Assembly (NCBI GenBank): GCA_026413225.1
Contig: CM048552.1
Location: 146,085,053-146,149,052, forward strand
DNA: 64,000 nt
Direction: 5' to 3'
Origin: Otis tarda
Lineage: Eukaryota > Chordata > Aves > Otidiformes > Otididae
In this document: positions 1 to 11,712 of the stretch, in pieces
How positions within the stretch are numbered: the first letter of the stretch is position 1
Layout: every line of letters starts with the position of its first letter
Position numbers and translations under genes: made by a program
Notes under the pieces: generated by a model
What the model saw: only the letters and a program-made list of their open reading frames with translations
Databases searched by the model: none
What the model was told of the DNA's origin: nothing

Positions 1-644
1 TTTCCAAAGGAGTTAGGCATCCTTCTTCCTCATCTGGAAACCCTCTTCAGTTTTTGGTGTTCTCCTCAAAAAGTGCAGAGCTGCAGTGTTGCAATGATGC
101 TCTCATCAGGGCTCAAAACAGAGGTAACGAAACCCTCTCACACCTACAGACTTGCCCCATTTAAATGCCTGTGAGTGTCTTATGGCCACAAGAAGTTGCC
201 TGAGGCACTCAGGTCAGGCAAATTATCCTAGAGTGATTCCTAATGTGCCTTCTTCTCACTGTTCCTAGGGCCTTTGTTTGAGGATTGCTTTCCAGTGTGG
301 ATTTCTGAGGGATTTAAAATCACTTGTAAACTGCAGCTTGAGTGTTTCTCTGTAAATTTGCAATATAAATGTGTGAATGTGATTTTCACTGTCCGGTTGA
401 TCTTTATTTAAGATTTACCGGCTGTAAGACTTTAAAGGGTCTCCCTTCCTCCCCCTTTTGGAACTGGTTATCATCAGAGCCACATCTTTTAAGAAACTAT
501 AAAGCCCTTTTTGGATTTCATGATTTCTCCAGGCCTTTCAACACCTCAGTTATTCGTTTTTCACCATGGAGTTTTATTATTATATTTCTGGCATACATTG
601 TTCTTTCTCCTCTGCTTTGCCCATTAATCCGTATTAATCTTCAG

Positions 645-872
645 GGGCAGCACAGTCTAACAACTTGTACATGGCACCTGGGATTGAAAGACCCAAGCAC
701 TAATCCCGGCTTTGCAGCTGACTTGCCATGTGGCTTCAAACAAGCCACATCTCAGTCTCAGTCTCCCTGTCAATTCTACAGAGATAATAATTCTTGCTTC
801 GCTCTACCTAAATACCTCTCAGGGGCATTGTATTAAGTAGTTAATACTTGTTAAGTGATTTGGATCTCCAAA
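645..872 (-). mobile_element. MIR-like (CORE-SINE) fossil
   Basis: The plus strand follows the reverse complement of the MIR consensus in order: a start like ggcagcacagtctaac, then aatcccggctttgcagctgactt, a tgtgnctt block, a ctgt..gataataat block and finally ttgttaagtgatttgga, which corresponds to the usual gtaaagcgctt part. The order and spacing of at least five blocks make a tRNA-derived CORE-SINE likely, although many bases have changed. It is old, predating the CR1 copies. Family assignment is from memory and RepeatMasker would decide it. Confidence 0.62.
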
Positions 873-1490
873 TTACTGTATAATTAGCATGGGTATTAAC
901 CATACAGAGAATTTTATATATCTGTAAATGTTGAGTCTTCTGTCCTGCATCTGTTCAGATGTCTCCTGCAGTCTGGCCCCAACAACCATACAGGATTTCA
1001 ATGCAGATGAGTTAACTTTCGTCTTTTTCAGTGAAGACAAGCAGAAGGAAAGTACTTGCTACTTTACATTAATAAAATGATTAATTTCCAATGACACCGG
1101 AGGAAGATCTCAGTCATCGTAAGCAAAGCAGTGGTCAACTTTGAAAACCTCCTGTCTCCAAGAAGTAGTCTCCTTATCCAGGAAAAGATAACTTGGTTGA
1201 AGTGCTGCTTACACTTAGGATGTCGCAGGCAAAAAATGTCAGTGTTGTGCCACAGGCTTTACAAGATTTATTGGGAAGTCTGAAAGCTCAGAAAGTAAAG
1301 TAGAACTTTTCCAAAAGCCCATATATGTGAAAATAGGGGAAATACAAGCCTAATTTTCCTCAAATAGTGGTAATTCTGCCCAGGGAGGTGCTATGTCAAT
1401 TGACTATGATGTATTTGCTACTACCCAAGTATCTGCTTGGATTGTGCCAGGAAATAAAAAAGAAGACCGGGGATAAGATCCTAGGTTGAT

Positions 1491-1522
1491 TGAAATCAGT
1501 GGCTAAACTCCCACTGACTTCA
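1491..1522. repeat. Inverted repeat, 12-bp arms with one mismatch
   Basis: The arms TGAAATCAGTGG (1491-1502) and CCACTGACTTCA (1511-1522) are separated by 8 bases. The wording resembles an old amniote interspersed repeat with alternating cactgacttca and tgaaatcagtgg blocks. No function is proposed. Confidence 0.6.
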
Positions 1523-2912
1523 GCCGAGAGAGCTTTCATCCTAGGTGCAGGAGAAATTGTAGCAATGGTTCTCCAGTCCTTCTTTCTTAAATGCTAGTTT
1601 TGATGGATTGGCTGCTGGCTCTTTTTCCTTATTTTTCATCGTGTTCTAATAAAGCTGCTACTCCCTTTATAATGTCCTTTTTTTTCTCCAATTTCTTTTC
1701 TTCATTAATTTCTTTCTTATTCCCCTAATCCCTTTCCCTTTTCATGTTCCTTTTGTTTTCTGACATGCTCTCAGCTGCCTCCTTCTCTATTTCTGCTGTC
1801 ATCCATCTCCGTGTGCCACATCTCCTTCGCACAGCTCCTCAGGCTGACACCACCCCAGCCTGAGCCGAATAGTCAGGGGGAGCAAAGTGAGCTTGACCTG
1901 TTTTGCAGAGAGCAACAGGCAGCTCCTGGAGAGGCTGGGAGTCTGTCTGTATGCGTGCACACGTATGAGAGGGAGATACAAGCAGGGTATTTTCCCCTCT
2001 TACAGCTTTTAATAGCTGCGATATTACAAATGACACTAATTTGTGTTCTAAATTATTTGAGACTGCTGGTTATTTAACTGTTCTCTTACAGGCACGCTGG
2101 AATGAATTTGCCTGAAGGCAAACAGACACTTTCTGGCCACACTTGAAGGCTCAGGCACGGTGGCTGGCTTCAGCCAGGACTCTGCAGCACAAGGAGCAGT
2201 GAGGTGCCTGATGGGCTCACCGGAGACAGGGACAAGGGAAAGCCAGCCTGGAGAGGTGGGACCTAATCCATCTTTACATCCCCGAATCAGACGGCACTGC
2301 TGAATTGATTGCATCGGGATACGCTCCCGTGCCAGTCAAAACAGATGTTCGTACAGTAGTTCCAGTTCATAAGGGGAAAAAAAAATAACCAAAGATTTCA
2401 AGAAGATGAGATTAAGGAAGTTACAGTAGATACAGAGAGAAACTGTTAGGCTTGAAAAACAGTGATAACCAAGGTAGCCTTTGGAGATTTACTAGATTAG
2501 CTTTGTCACAGCATCCACATGAAGAGACAAGGAAAATGCCTTTGTAGCTTATTTTCCAGTCTACTTTTAGAGATTTGCTACTGAGGAGCTCGGAGATCAG
2601 AGCGCCATGTTTGAAGTTCACCGAATTTAGTGCACATCCAAGAGCCAAGCTGATCTCTAACCATTTTCACTGTCATTCATGGTGGTGACATTCAAATTCA
2701 GAGCTTGATCCTGCCTGCCAGCACATGACAGACATTGAATCTGATTTTGTAAGATAGGCAGTGATGTGAGCCAAGTTTGGCAGGACAAAATTGAGCTCTT
2801 ATTTTGTTTCATCTGACAGTTTCAGTGCGGCAGTCTAGGACTTCTTGTCATGCTTTGTGGAAGTGCAAATTTAGATGTCACAGAGATTTTAAACTCAGAG
2901 CTGGCAAACCAC

Positions 2913-2931
2913 AAAAAAAAAAAAAAAAAAA
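2913..2931. repeat. Poly(A), 19 bases
   Basis: This is an uninterrupted homopolymer on the plus strand. No retroposed gene or SINE body was recognised on its left side. Confidence 0.95.
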
Positions 2932-4323
2932 GCTTGGCTCAGCTGGCTTAAATCTTACTCTGGATTTCAGTTAAGTTGGATACCAAAAGGATTCCTTCTC
3001 TAATACACAGGAAATAATGGACTTATCTGAGTTAGGTAAGGCTGTTACAGTGGCTATTCCTCCAGTCTAAAAATGTGCTCACATTATAGTGACACAGGGC
3101 TGAGCAGAGCATTTGGATTAAGTACAAAACCACCTGAGGTTCCAGCCATTCCTTAACCCAAAACTTAATTTTTCCACTTTTGCTTATCTCTGCTTTGTGC
3201 AGTTTTGCTTGCAGTCAGACTTGCACATGGTCAGATTTCATTAAATAAGTTTCCTCTGCTCAGTGGAGTGAGAAACTTTTTATCAGAAATATATATTTTT
3301 TCCAAGTTTATCAGGGCACTTTTTGAGAGAGAAATTAGTTTGTAGCAATGATGCAGGCTCTGTGCTTTTTTTTTTGCCAGGGCTGAGTGTTCCCATCTCC
3401 TTTTTTACTCATTTTCCTTTCTGATCAAGCATCAAGTATTGCAGTGATGACAAGGTGAATAAAAGAGAGCACAGCACTAAAATGACTTAATGTGGTTAAA
3501 ATATTTGGACATGGCATATGTGAATGCAATTAGCATTGCCTAAAAATAGGTCTAATGATAAACAGGGCTATGCAGTGCTGTGTTATAATTCGCCCAATAT
3601 AACTCTCATCTCTAGAATTACCTGACTCTGCGCTCTGCTTGGCTGATCTTTGACTTCACAAATTGCTGTCCTAACAGAGGAGGTCTTATGGAAAGAAAGC
3701 TTGTAGCCGCTTCATCCCTTTTTAAATTTGTTTCAGAATTCATTACCGATGGCTTCAAATTAGCTGGAATATTACATTTAATATGCAGAAGCAGTGCTTA
3801 TAAAGACTCTACTAAAAGGTATTCCTTTTGGAAGAAGGTGAACGCATGACCATACATCTCAGGATAATTTTTATCTTTTTGTTGATTGTCAGTCCATATC
3901 CAGAAGTGAGAGGTGAATCCTACACATTATTAAAAAGATTGTTTCTTTCTCACTTGTTTCTGGCTACCAGTAAAGGAACAAAGCATGATTTTATGACTGA
4001 AAAAAAATAAATAATTCTCTAATGCTATTTACATAGAGACACAGCCACACCAACTGCCATTGGCCACGTAGATGGCCTTTTGTCCTGTTGCAACAATAGG
4101 ACAGATTGGGCTGGCCCTAAATGCCTCCACTGCAGACAGTCCTGCCAGAAAGATGCATTTCCAGTGCTGAGCCCTGGCATGCCTCAACTTATATGTGACA
4201 TGGAGGAAAGGTAGGCATATATGTCCCCATTGGAGCTGCAGGTGTAACTTGAATTAGCATCAAGTTTTCCGGCTCAGCCGTGGCCAGGGTGATGCTGGAG
4301 TGTGGATGGGTGCCCTGGGGCCA

Positions 4324-4368
4324 GCAGCCCACCCTGGCTGTCCCTAGGCACTGGGCTGGGTGGGCTGC
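4324..4368. repeat. GC-rich inverted repeat, 11-bp perfect arms
   Basis: The arms GCAGCCCACCC (4324-4334) and GGGTGGGCTGC (4358-4368) enclose a 23-base spacer, inside a GC-rich pocket that stands out from AT-rich surroundings. It could form a stable stem in RNA. Confidence 0.75.
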
Positions 4369-4750
4369 CCTCACCCTGGGGGGCTCTGGGTTGCGAGCCA
4401 GACCAGGCTGCCAAGACTTTTATTTTACCCCACTGAAGCTGTTCCTCATGAACTTTCTCGAGGCTGCTCTTCCCCTGAGGTCTCCTGTGAAGAGACGTGG
4501 CTTTCTGTTTGTCTTGGCTTGCCTACGGAGGAGCTGGTTTCGCTCACACCGCTCAGACCCTGCAGGGCCAGCCTGTCCTCATCCCTTCTTAAGGAGAGCA
4601 GCCACTTGCAGGCAAAAGTTGCCTTCCCTCTTCCTTTGGTCCAGGGTGCATGAGCAAAATTAATGAACCTGCTGCCTCCCTGTGTGCTGTATGCGGAGGA
4701 TGTCCTCAGCCCCCGCATTTACCTGCTGCTGTGAGGGAATAGTAATACGA

Positions 4751-4770
4751 TTTTTTTTTTTTTTTTTTTT
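4751..4770. repeat. Poly(T), 20 bases
   Basis: This is an uninterrupted T run followed by AAAA, at the right edge of the GC-rich pocket. No retroposon body was recognised. Confidence 0.95.
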
Positions 4771-7028
4771 AAAAGTACTAAAGTTGAGTCTTTCCTTTCA
4801 AGATACAGCAGGGGCTGGAGTGCAGAGCCATGTCCCTGGGAGTGCGTTCTGATTGCTTCTTCAACTTCTGTTTATACAATTTTACAAAATTTTGGCAGGA
4901 ATCAAGAGCACATACCAGGGTGTTGGCTTTTATGAATCCCACGGGATGTGAAAGTCAAGCTGACTGGATGAACTTTGGTTACATATTCCAGACAAGCACA
5001 ATGACTCTATTTATTCAGACTTGGCAGCGAGAATGCAGATTGACTTTGTGGGTAATAAATTTTCACAGCCACAAAACTTCAGTGGCAACCAACCTGATCC
5101 CGCGCAGAAAAAATGCATACAAGGAAGCAGACTTGGGTTGCAAAAATATGTTAGATTATTATTCCATGTATGTGTACCAGTCAGTTAATTTATTTGGCTA
5201 TTAATTGACGTGAATTGTACAAATGATGCCAGGGATCCTTCTCCCCTTAAAGGAACTACTTTCTATTACAAAATTTTCATATTGTAAAAGGACAAGTAGG
5301 GGGGAAAAAAGAGAATTGTTCATATTGCAATTGACAATCTCCTTTTAATATTTCACCCAAGACTGATTTAAGTTTTCCAGTGACCTCTACGGAGAAGAGC
5401 AGGGTATTATAATGGGGACTGTTTCATGTGCTATGCCACACTTCAAGGAACCAAAAGGCAATAACCACTACAATTCAGTACTCTGAACAATCTTAAGTAC
5501 AATTTTGACATCTTCATGCTACAAAGCTTCAGATGCTTTCTGGGAGAGATGATGATGAAATTATTACTCTATGTGTTATAAATCAAAATGAATTGGCTCT
5601 TTAACTTGCAGATTTATGTTAACTACCTTGGTATCTGTTAATTGCATGCTCTTCAGATATTGATTGGGGATTAAAAAGTATATTTTCTTCAATCTGTGTG
5701 ATGTAAAATATGCCAACAGGAAATTTTCCCTCTGCATATTAGATCCTATGATCACTGCCTGTAAAATTAAAACGATCAGTTTAAATGGATAAACTATGCT
5801 CATTAAAGAGGAAAAATACATTTATGTAATTAAAATTAAGAGACTAATATGTGTGGATAATGCAATTACGGTGGGTGCACACACACTCAGCTCAAACCCA
5901 GACTCTTCTGCCTCTCCTGGGTCTGTGAATCTCACAGCCTTAATTACTGATGCAGAGGGATGGGCTGAGAATACCTTGCCCACTGCCAGTCCCAAAGCTT
6001 TTAATCATGTCTCCCTCTTGCATGTGGCCTCCCTCATCCACGGCTCACATTCCCCGGGCCAGTTGCAGCCCTCCAAATATCAGCCCTGGGTGTGCAGGAA
6101 TTCCTGTCCCTCTTTGCACCGCTTCAGAAACTTTCCCTTTGCTGCTCAGCAATTTCAGCTGCAAATGCAAAATCTCCCCCAAAGTTTTCAAAGCCTTTCC
6201 CTTAAACTTCCCTGTTTAGAAATTAGCAAAATGAAAAGCTTCCTGATTCTTGAACCACTCAACTTCAGCTCTTTGAGAAATTAGACTACTTAAATGGGTC
6301 TGATTGATTGCTTAAAGGTGGATTAATTACACAAGGAATATCTAGGAATCACTCATGTACTGTTCCTATCCCTCTATCTTTTATTTCTTTCTTTCCTATT
6401 CCTAGACTCAGGAGGAGATCTCAGATTAAAAAGCCTCAGAATTAGGAAGTAAAAGGAAATGGGTTCTCCCACTGGCACTTAATACACAGATCCATGCTGT
6501 AATCTGTGCATTTACTGGCAGAGAGGCTCTGTGTTATTCTTTTTTGGGGCCTATTTCCTGCTAGGTAGATGGAAATGTAGTGTTTTGCTTATGCAGCAGG
6601 CATATTTATTTAGGATTGTTCGTTAAGCAAGCCTGCAGGACTCGGCTGAGGTTCTACAAAGCATTTCATGTAGCAGGAGCCAGCCTGTGCCTCCAGGAGA
6701 TTGTCATCTGTACAGTCAAGCTAGAAAAAAATGTGATGAGGAAAGGGGACCGAGTCACAAAGTAACGGCTGAAGGTTGCTCATGCTAGAGCCCACGACCA
6801 CCAGAAGTGAGCAACGGGATCTCAGCTCTGCTCTTTCCTGCACGGGTGGCAAACTCTCTCTTGGCTCTGCAGAGCTTATTCGAGCACTGAGACAAAAGAC
6901 CCAGGCTGTATCAGCTGCGCCTTAAAGCTCTGGTTACTGAGCAAAGACCTTGCATGGCACATACAACATGGAGCAATTCAAGTATGTGAAAGATATTCAT
7001 AGTTGTAAGCGGCACTGCTAAACTGAAG

Positions 7029-7059
7029 GTACCGCGCATGCACGCTCGAACGGCGGTAC
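7029..7059. promoter_or_regulatory. CpG-dense inverted repeat with an NRF1-like site
   Basis: Perfect 7-bp arms GTACCGC (7029-7035) and GCGGTAC (7053-7059) enclose a spacer with CGCGCATGCAC, one base off the NRF1 consensus YGCGCAYGCGC. Six CpG dinucleotides fall within about 30 bases while the surroundings are CpG-poor. There is no gene start here that I can see, so a regulatory role is conjecture. Confidence 0.3.
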
Positions 7060-7647
7060 TTTTCCACCATCTCTTCTCTGCCTCATGTTCTTTTATTTCC
7101 TGCACGATAAAAACTTTCACATGTCTTTTTTTTTTTCTGCTTGTTATGAAGCAAGCCAGAATTTCAGCTCTCTGGCTCTTCCAGCCTGTGCCACATTGAC
7201 ATTCCTTATGCAGGATCCCATCTCCCTTCCTACCTGAAGGACAAGCCATTGCTCTGACCACTCCCCTCCCCAACCACCCGGACCCTCACCGCGAGCACCA
7301 TGACATCTTGGTGAGCTATTGTCATTCTTCGGACATCCCTTCTCTCCCTCACTTTACTTTGCCCTACGCTGTCTGTGTGCTGTATTTTAAACTATCTAGA
7401 CAAGCAGGAAAAGTAATTAAATGTGAAGTGTTTCAGGATGACATATATTAACAAAAATAAATTGTATAAATATGTAAATAATTGGTCCATGTGCTGAATC
7501 TTCTGAACACCAAGAAGCTTTGCTCAAAATAGATGGAATAATGTTTTAGTATAAATATTAAAAGGTTTTGATTTATCTGTTGTTTGGAATATATTGTAAA
7601 ACACAGACTTCTAATTACAAGAGTCAAAAAAAAAACCCTGGAAGAGC

Positions 7648-7673
7648 TTCATGCCTACATACCTAGGCATGAA
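7648..7673. repeat. Hairpin, 10-bp perfect arms
   Basis: The arms TTCATGCCTA (7648-7657) and TAGGCATGAA (7664-7673) enclose a 6-base loop. A further partial copy, TTTAGGCAT, follows at once. Confidence 0.75.
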
Positions 7674-8678
7674 TTTAGGCATACCACTTGCCTAAGATCC
7701 TGAATTTCAGAAACCCAGATAGCTCCAGTTACCCTTGACTGAAATAATCCCATTTGAAATTCATGTTATATCCAGGTCTGGATCCATCTGTGAGATGCAA
7801 CCAGAGACAGCACTGCCCTCATATGCTTAAGAAGGAAGGGAAATGGCTCTTGCCCTCTCAGCCCCAGCCAAATCATCCATGCCAGTACACTGAGAAGGAG
7901 AAGATGTGCAACAGCACCGTTTGGCAATAAGACACTCGACTGGCCATGGGAAGCTCAAGATCCCGCCCTATTCTAGTGAGTACTTAATTATTTAGACAAA
8001 ACACAGCAATGCCTTAAGGAAAAACTGGGAGACACCTCCCTCCACCAACAAAATCCAACTCTCCTGACACACAGAAAACTTTAGCTGATGTATCTGCTCC
8101 CAGCCAGGTAGTTTGGGGTCACCAAAACCCAGGCAAGTACCCTCACTGCTGTGTTATGGAGGGAATCAAATGCACAGCCAAGGCTTTCTCTCAGCTATCA
8201 TTAGCTTTCTTAGCATGCAATGGGCCATGCAGAGAAAGGACTGAAAATGCTCACAGGAGAGGTGAGGGTTCGGGGGACGCCAACAAGGCTCTAGGCAGGT
8301 AAAGAGGTGAGCAGCCCTGGGGCCAGCTCAAGATCGCAAGGTTAGGCCTGAACCCTTGATCCAGAATTCCTGTTTCTCCCTTCCTTGGCTGCTTTTTAAA
8401 ACAAAACAAATTCAAATCAGAAGGAGACTGATACAAAAATCTTCTGGGTAGCTTCAGGGTAATAAATCAAGAGCACTGCAAGCCGTTCCCCACCAATACA
8501 GCAGTAAGCACACACGGGCTGGCTCCGAGTCGCAACATCTGTTACTCCAGTTACAGTACTGCCATGTATTTTGATAACCTTTATGTATGTTTTGAAAAAG
8601 CATTAGCAAAATATTTGCAGGAGCTCAGTCTCCACATGAAACATGCTACGAGTGACATGTGAGTTGTCTGGTTCTTAC

Positions 8679-8730
8679 CTGCTCATTCTCTTCTTCGTCG
8701 CTGCTTAACTTGAGGTCATCTTCTAGCATT
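8679..8730 (-). CDS. AFF3: AFF3 coding exon D (conserved acidic LEDDLKLSSDEEE patch)
   Basis: This exon enters in phase 2 and leaves in phase 0. The acceptor is cttgccttccag and the donor is CAG|gtaaga. The first base completes a serine codon begun in exon C; the rest encodes MLEDDLKLSSDEEENEQ. This is identical to human AFF3 as I remember it. The paralogue AFF2 reads SSDEDDLEPV here and AFF4 reads SSSEDSDGEQ, so the exon separates AFF3 from its relatives. The acidic SSDEEE stretch fits the consensus for casein kinase 2 sites and comes just before the long serine-rich region of AFF proteins. The exon expected next (QAAQRTALRAL, then poly-serine) was not found in the remaining 8.7 kb of this strand and should lie beyond position 1. 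The ATG is internal to the protein and there is no reason to treat it as a start. Confidence 0.95.
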
Positions 8731-10345
8731 CTGGAAGGCAAGCAGTAACATAAATTATGATTTAACAAAATGCTTCAGATCTGACATTTTCTCTGAACTG
8801 CTGTAAACATGTAATATTTTAAATAGAAAGAAAATATATTTTATCCCAGTAACTCTGCAGATGTGACACCTTCTTTATTATTTTTTTCTTATCCAGTTGC
8901 TATCAACTAACTTCTTAATTCATTTCCTACTATTACTGCCTAAGGGAAAATGTTTACTAGAGTAATAACAGATTTTGCAAAGATTCTTGTTATTACAGTC
9001 ACTGACAAACAATTTTTATATGCTAAAAATAATATTTTTTGATGCTGACAGGTCAGTAGTCTCCCTGAAAGGAAAATTTTGCTCCGTTTGGCTTTGAGCT
9101 TACAAAACAGAAGTAGATATTTACACTGGCAGTACTGCAGCACAAAATAAGATTCAGTGATGTTTCCCAAAGGCCATTTTTACTTTATTGCATGCTTGAT
9201 GTAAAATTGACATTGACTGAAACAATTAAAACTAAAATATATTGTCTCAGTGCACAAGAGTATCCACAAGGATTTCATTGTCATATAAACATAGAAAATA
9301 ATGCATCTTTTCTAATGGAGATTTCATCCTCTCTTCCCATATCCTTTCCTCAACTTACTTAAACTGATTCACAAAGAAGAGGAATTTGTTTTTACCTCCA
9401 TGCAATTTTTACAAGCTAGAGTTAAGTAACCAGCTGTTGAAGGAGCTGAAAAGATGCAAAGATTTCCCCAGTCTTTGTAAGGTCTTCAAGAATGGGACCT
9501 ATTTTTAAAAAACACCTCTATAATAATAATAATTCAGAAAGTTGCTAATTTTTCTTGCATTCTGGGAAAAGAGAATCTGTAATTTCATCTCGACTCCAGA
9601 AGAAAGCTTGGTGAGCAATTCAAACACATCCTGTGATGTGGGTGGTCCCCGGAGTGTAAATATATCAGGAAGACATATGTAGTAATTTCAAACCAGCTCC
9701 TTGTACTTGTGCCTAGATCTTCCTGAAAAGCGTCATTCTTATACGGGCGACATGGTGTGCCGTGTCTCAAAAGAGCACCGAGCCTACCCACCCTCTTCTC
9801 AGCTCCTAGTTACGTGCAGAGTCCCTGCCTGTTGCTGCTGTCACAACTGCTTCCCTATTTCCCTTGTGGCACCTTTTGGGGAACGTAGGTGTTTAAGAAC
9901 AGGATTGGGGGTCAGAGCAGAAGCTCCCTCTTGTTCATCTCTTAAAGACTCTTGTCTTGCTTTTTCCCCACACCTCCTTCTACTTGTGCCAAGATTTTTC
10001 TTCTGTAAAATCAACATATCACATTCAGCAAAAATTCATTGCAATACAGACACCTCAAATATATAGGACACCCACTGAGTTAGTGGGACTTGACAATCTC
10101 ACAGCCAGATTTGCCCATGTTTTATCCAGAAATATGTCTACAGGCGGGGAAAAGCTCGCTCTGCCATCTCCCGAGTCAGCAATAACTCTGGTGGCCATAT
10201 TGATGCAGCCACCGGCCAAGATTACAAGCCCTGCTGTGAAGTGAGCAAGTGGGACAGGTATGAATGACATGCGATATAGCTGCTAGGAGCTAAAATATGT
10301 CAAAGAGGCAAAACTTCCTGTAAACACTGCATGATCCCCATTGGC

Positions 10346-10375
10346 TTTGGATCCCACCACTTACAGGGATCCAAA
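10346..10375. repeat. Hairpin, 10-bp perfect arms
   Basis: The arms TTTGGATCCC (10346-10355) and GGGATCCAAA (10366-10375) are separated by 10 bases. It lies within 1.7 kb of exon D on the intron side. Confidence 0.78.
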
Positions 10376-11235
10376 CAATCTTAAAATTGCTCATTTTTTT
10401 ACTTAGTTCTGGTTAGGGCATCCCTGAGAAAGTAGTGCTGGAAAACGGAAAGCTCAGATCTGGGATTGGTCACTATTTAATTAAATGTGAAAGAATCTAC
10501 ACAGATAGTGATTTAATCTGAGAGAGATGTGCTTATTGTGTGAAAGCAGAGCACCCAGGGTGTCACTGCCTGCTCTTCCTTGAGTCTGAGTGCTTGAATT
10601 TCTCCTAGTGAGATGGTTAAGTACATTATTCAAGATTTAGCAATTCAACTCTTATAAACAGCAGTTGGAAAATCAAAAGCATATAATGAAATGTTCTAGG
10701 TAGGTTTATGTACTTATTAGTGTCCTGACTTTTTATATCAACATAAAAAAACGTGCATTAAGAGCCGGTGATAAGATGCAACTACGATGCTTTGAAGCCT
10801 TTGGGTTCTGTGGAGATGTGAGTGAGGCACCAGGAGTGTAAGTAGGAACCATCCACAGAAAAGGAACAAGAAATGGCATTGCTGACCCATAAGCCCATCC
10901 TTGCTCATGTGTTTTAGCCCATCTTTATTTTCCCTGTCTGTTTCTCATTTCAGAAGCACTGCTCTCCAAGAAAAGCATTGCCAGCCTGGGGCTTGTGGCC
11001 CCTTCTGGAACTACCATCAGCGTACAAACAACCTCCTAACGCTGGGGATAGGAAAAAACAGGTCATCATAAATTGCTTGCTTCCTTGCTTTTTTTTTTTT
11101 TCCCTAAAGTGGGATCTGACCCACCTGATCCATATATTTGCCACAAGGATGTACCAGGTTAAGACAGCTTGCCAATGTAGAGGCCTACCTTGTAAAGGCA
11201 GAAGCTGTTTTCCTACTGTGCAGGTATAATATCCA

Positions 11236-11712
11236 TGCCTAAAAGTCTTCACTGGTTCCCGGACTGCTTTCACTGTCAGGTGAGGCCCTCAGCCCTGATA
11301 TACAAAGCTACAGCCAGAGCAGGACTGACACCATTGACTTCAGCTTCACCCACCAGCAGTTCTGGAGAGCAAGGCTCTTTGGATGTCAGGCAGCTGTCAA
11401 AGCCCAGGCTGAAGCACACTCTGGATGAGGAGGAGATATTTGTGTTAGGGGGACTCCAGTTTGCAGTAAGCATCTTAAGGACCCTAGATCAATTTTGAGT
11501 CTGGATGCTTTTGAGGAACACTCCTCCTCAACAACTCATGACAACAATGATGGGTAAAAGTCTGTAACTGGATCAGCAGACCCCACTTGAGGAGAGGGAG
11601 TAGAGAAGAAAAACACTTTAAACTTACAGGAGACATTACGTTAATTTGTAATTTATCTGAAAAGCACTTTGGCACAGATTCAGCACAGAATGAGCTGTGA
11701 TGCACTCTATGT
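11236..11712 (+). mobile_element. Possible L2/L3-like LINE 3' remnant
   Basis: The plus strand translates near its start as SLHWFPDCFHCQVRPSALIY, which resembles the LHWLPV..RI.FK..LLVYKAL motif near the end of reverse transcriptases of L2, L3 and related LINEs. About 420 bp further on, aaaagcactttggcacagat followed by gatgcactctatgtt resembles the AAGCGCTTTG and GCGCTATAT blocks in L2-type 3' tails. The intervening frame is open but degenerate. Both anchors are short, so the call is tentative; if correct this is an old, inactive fragment. Confidence 0.42.

Larger units (their letters stand above)
1..8678 (-). other. AFF3: AFF3 intron, part downstream of exon D
   Basis: No exon is supported here on either strand. 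The stretch holds a MIR-like SINE fossil (645-872), a self-complementary segment at 1491-1522, a strongly pyrimidine-rich plus strand at about 1661-1830, poly(A) at 2913-2931, a GC-rich pocket at about 4260-4740 with an 11-bp inverted repeat, poly(T) at 4751-4770, a small CpG-rich inverted repeat at 7029-7059 and a 10-bp hairpin at 7648-7673. The open frames here (for example 369-836, 5796-6284 and 6911-7273) show no recognisable domain. The 369-836 frame runs into the SINE fossil. I looked for the serine-rich AFF3 exon that should follow exon D and did not find it. Confidence 0.8.

Noticed and set aside
5796-6284. 162-codon plus-strand open frame
   Set aside because: No recognised motif; overlapping frames are also open and composition is that of intron.
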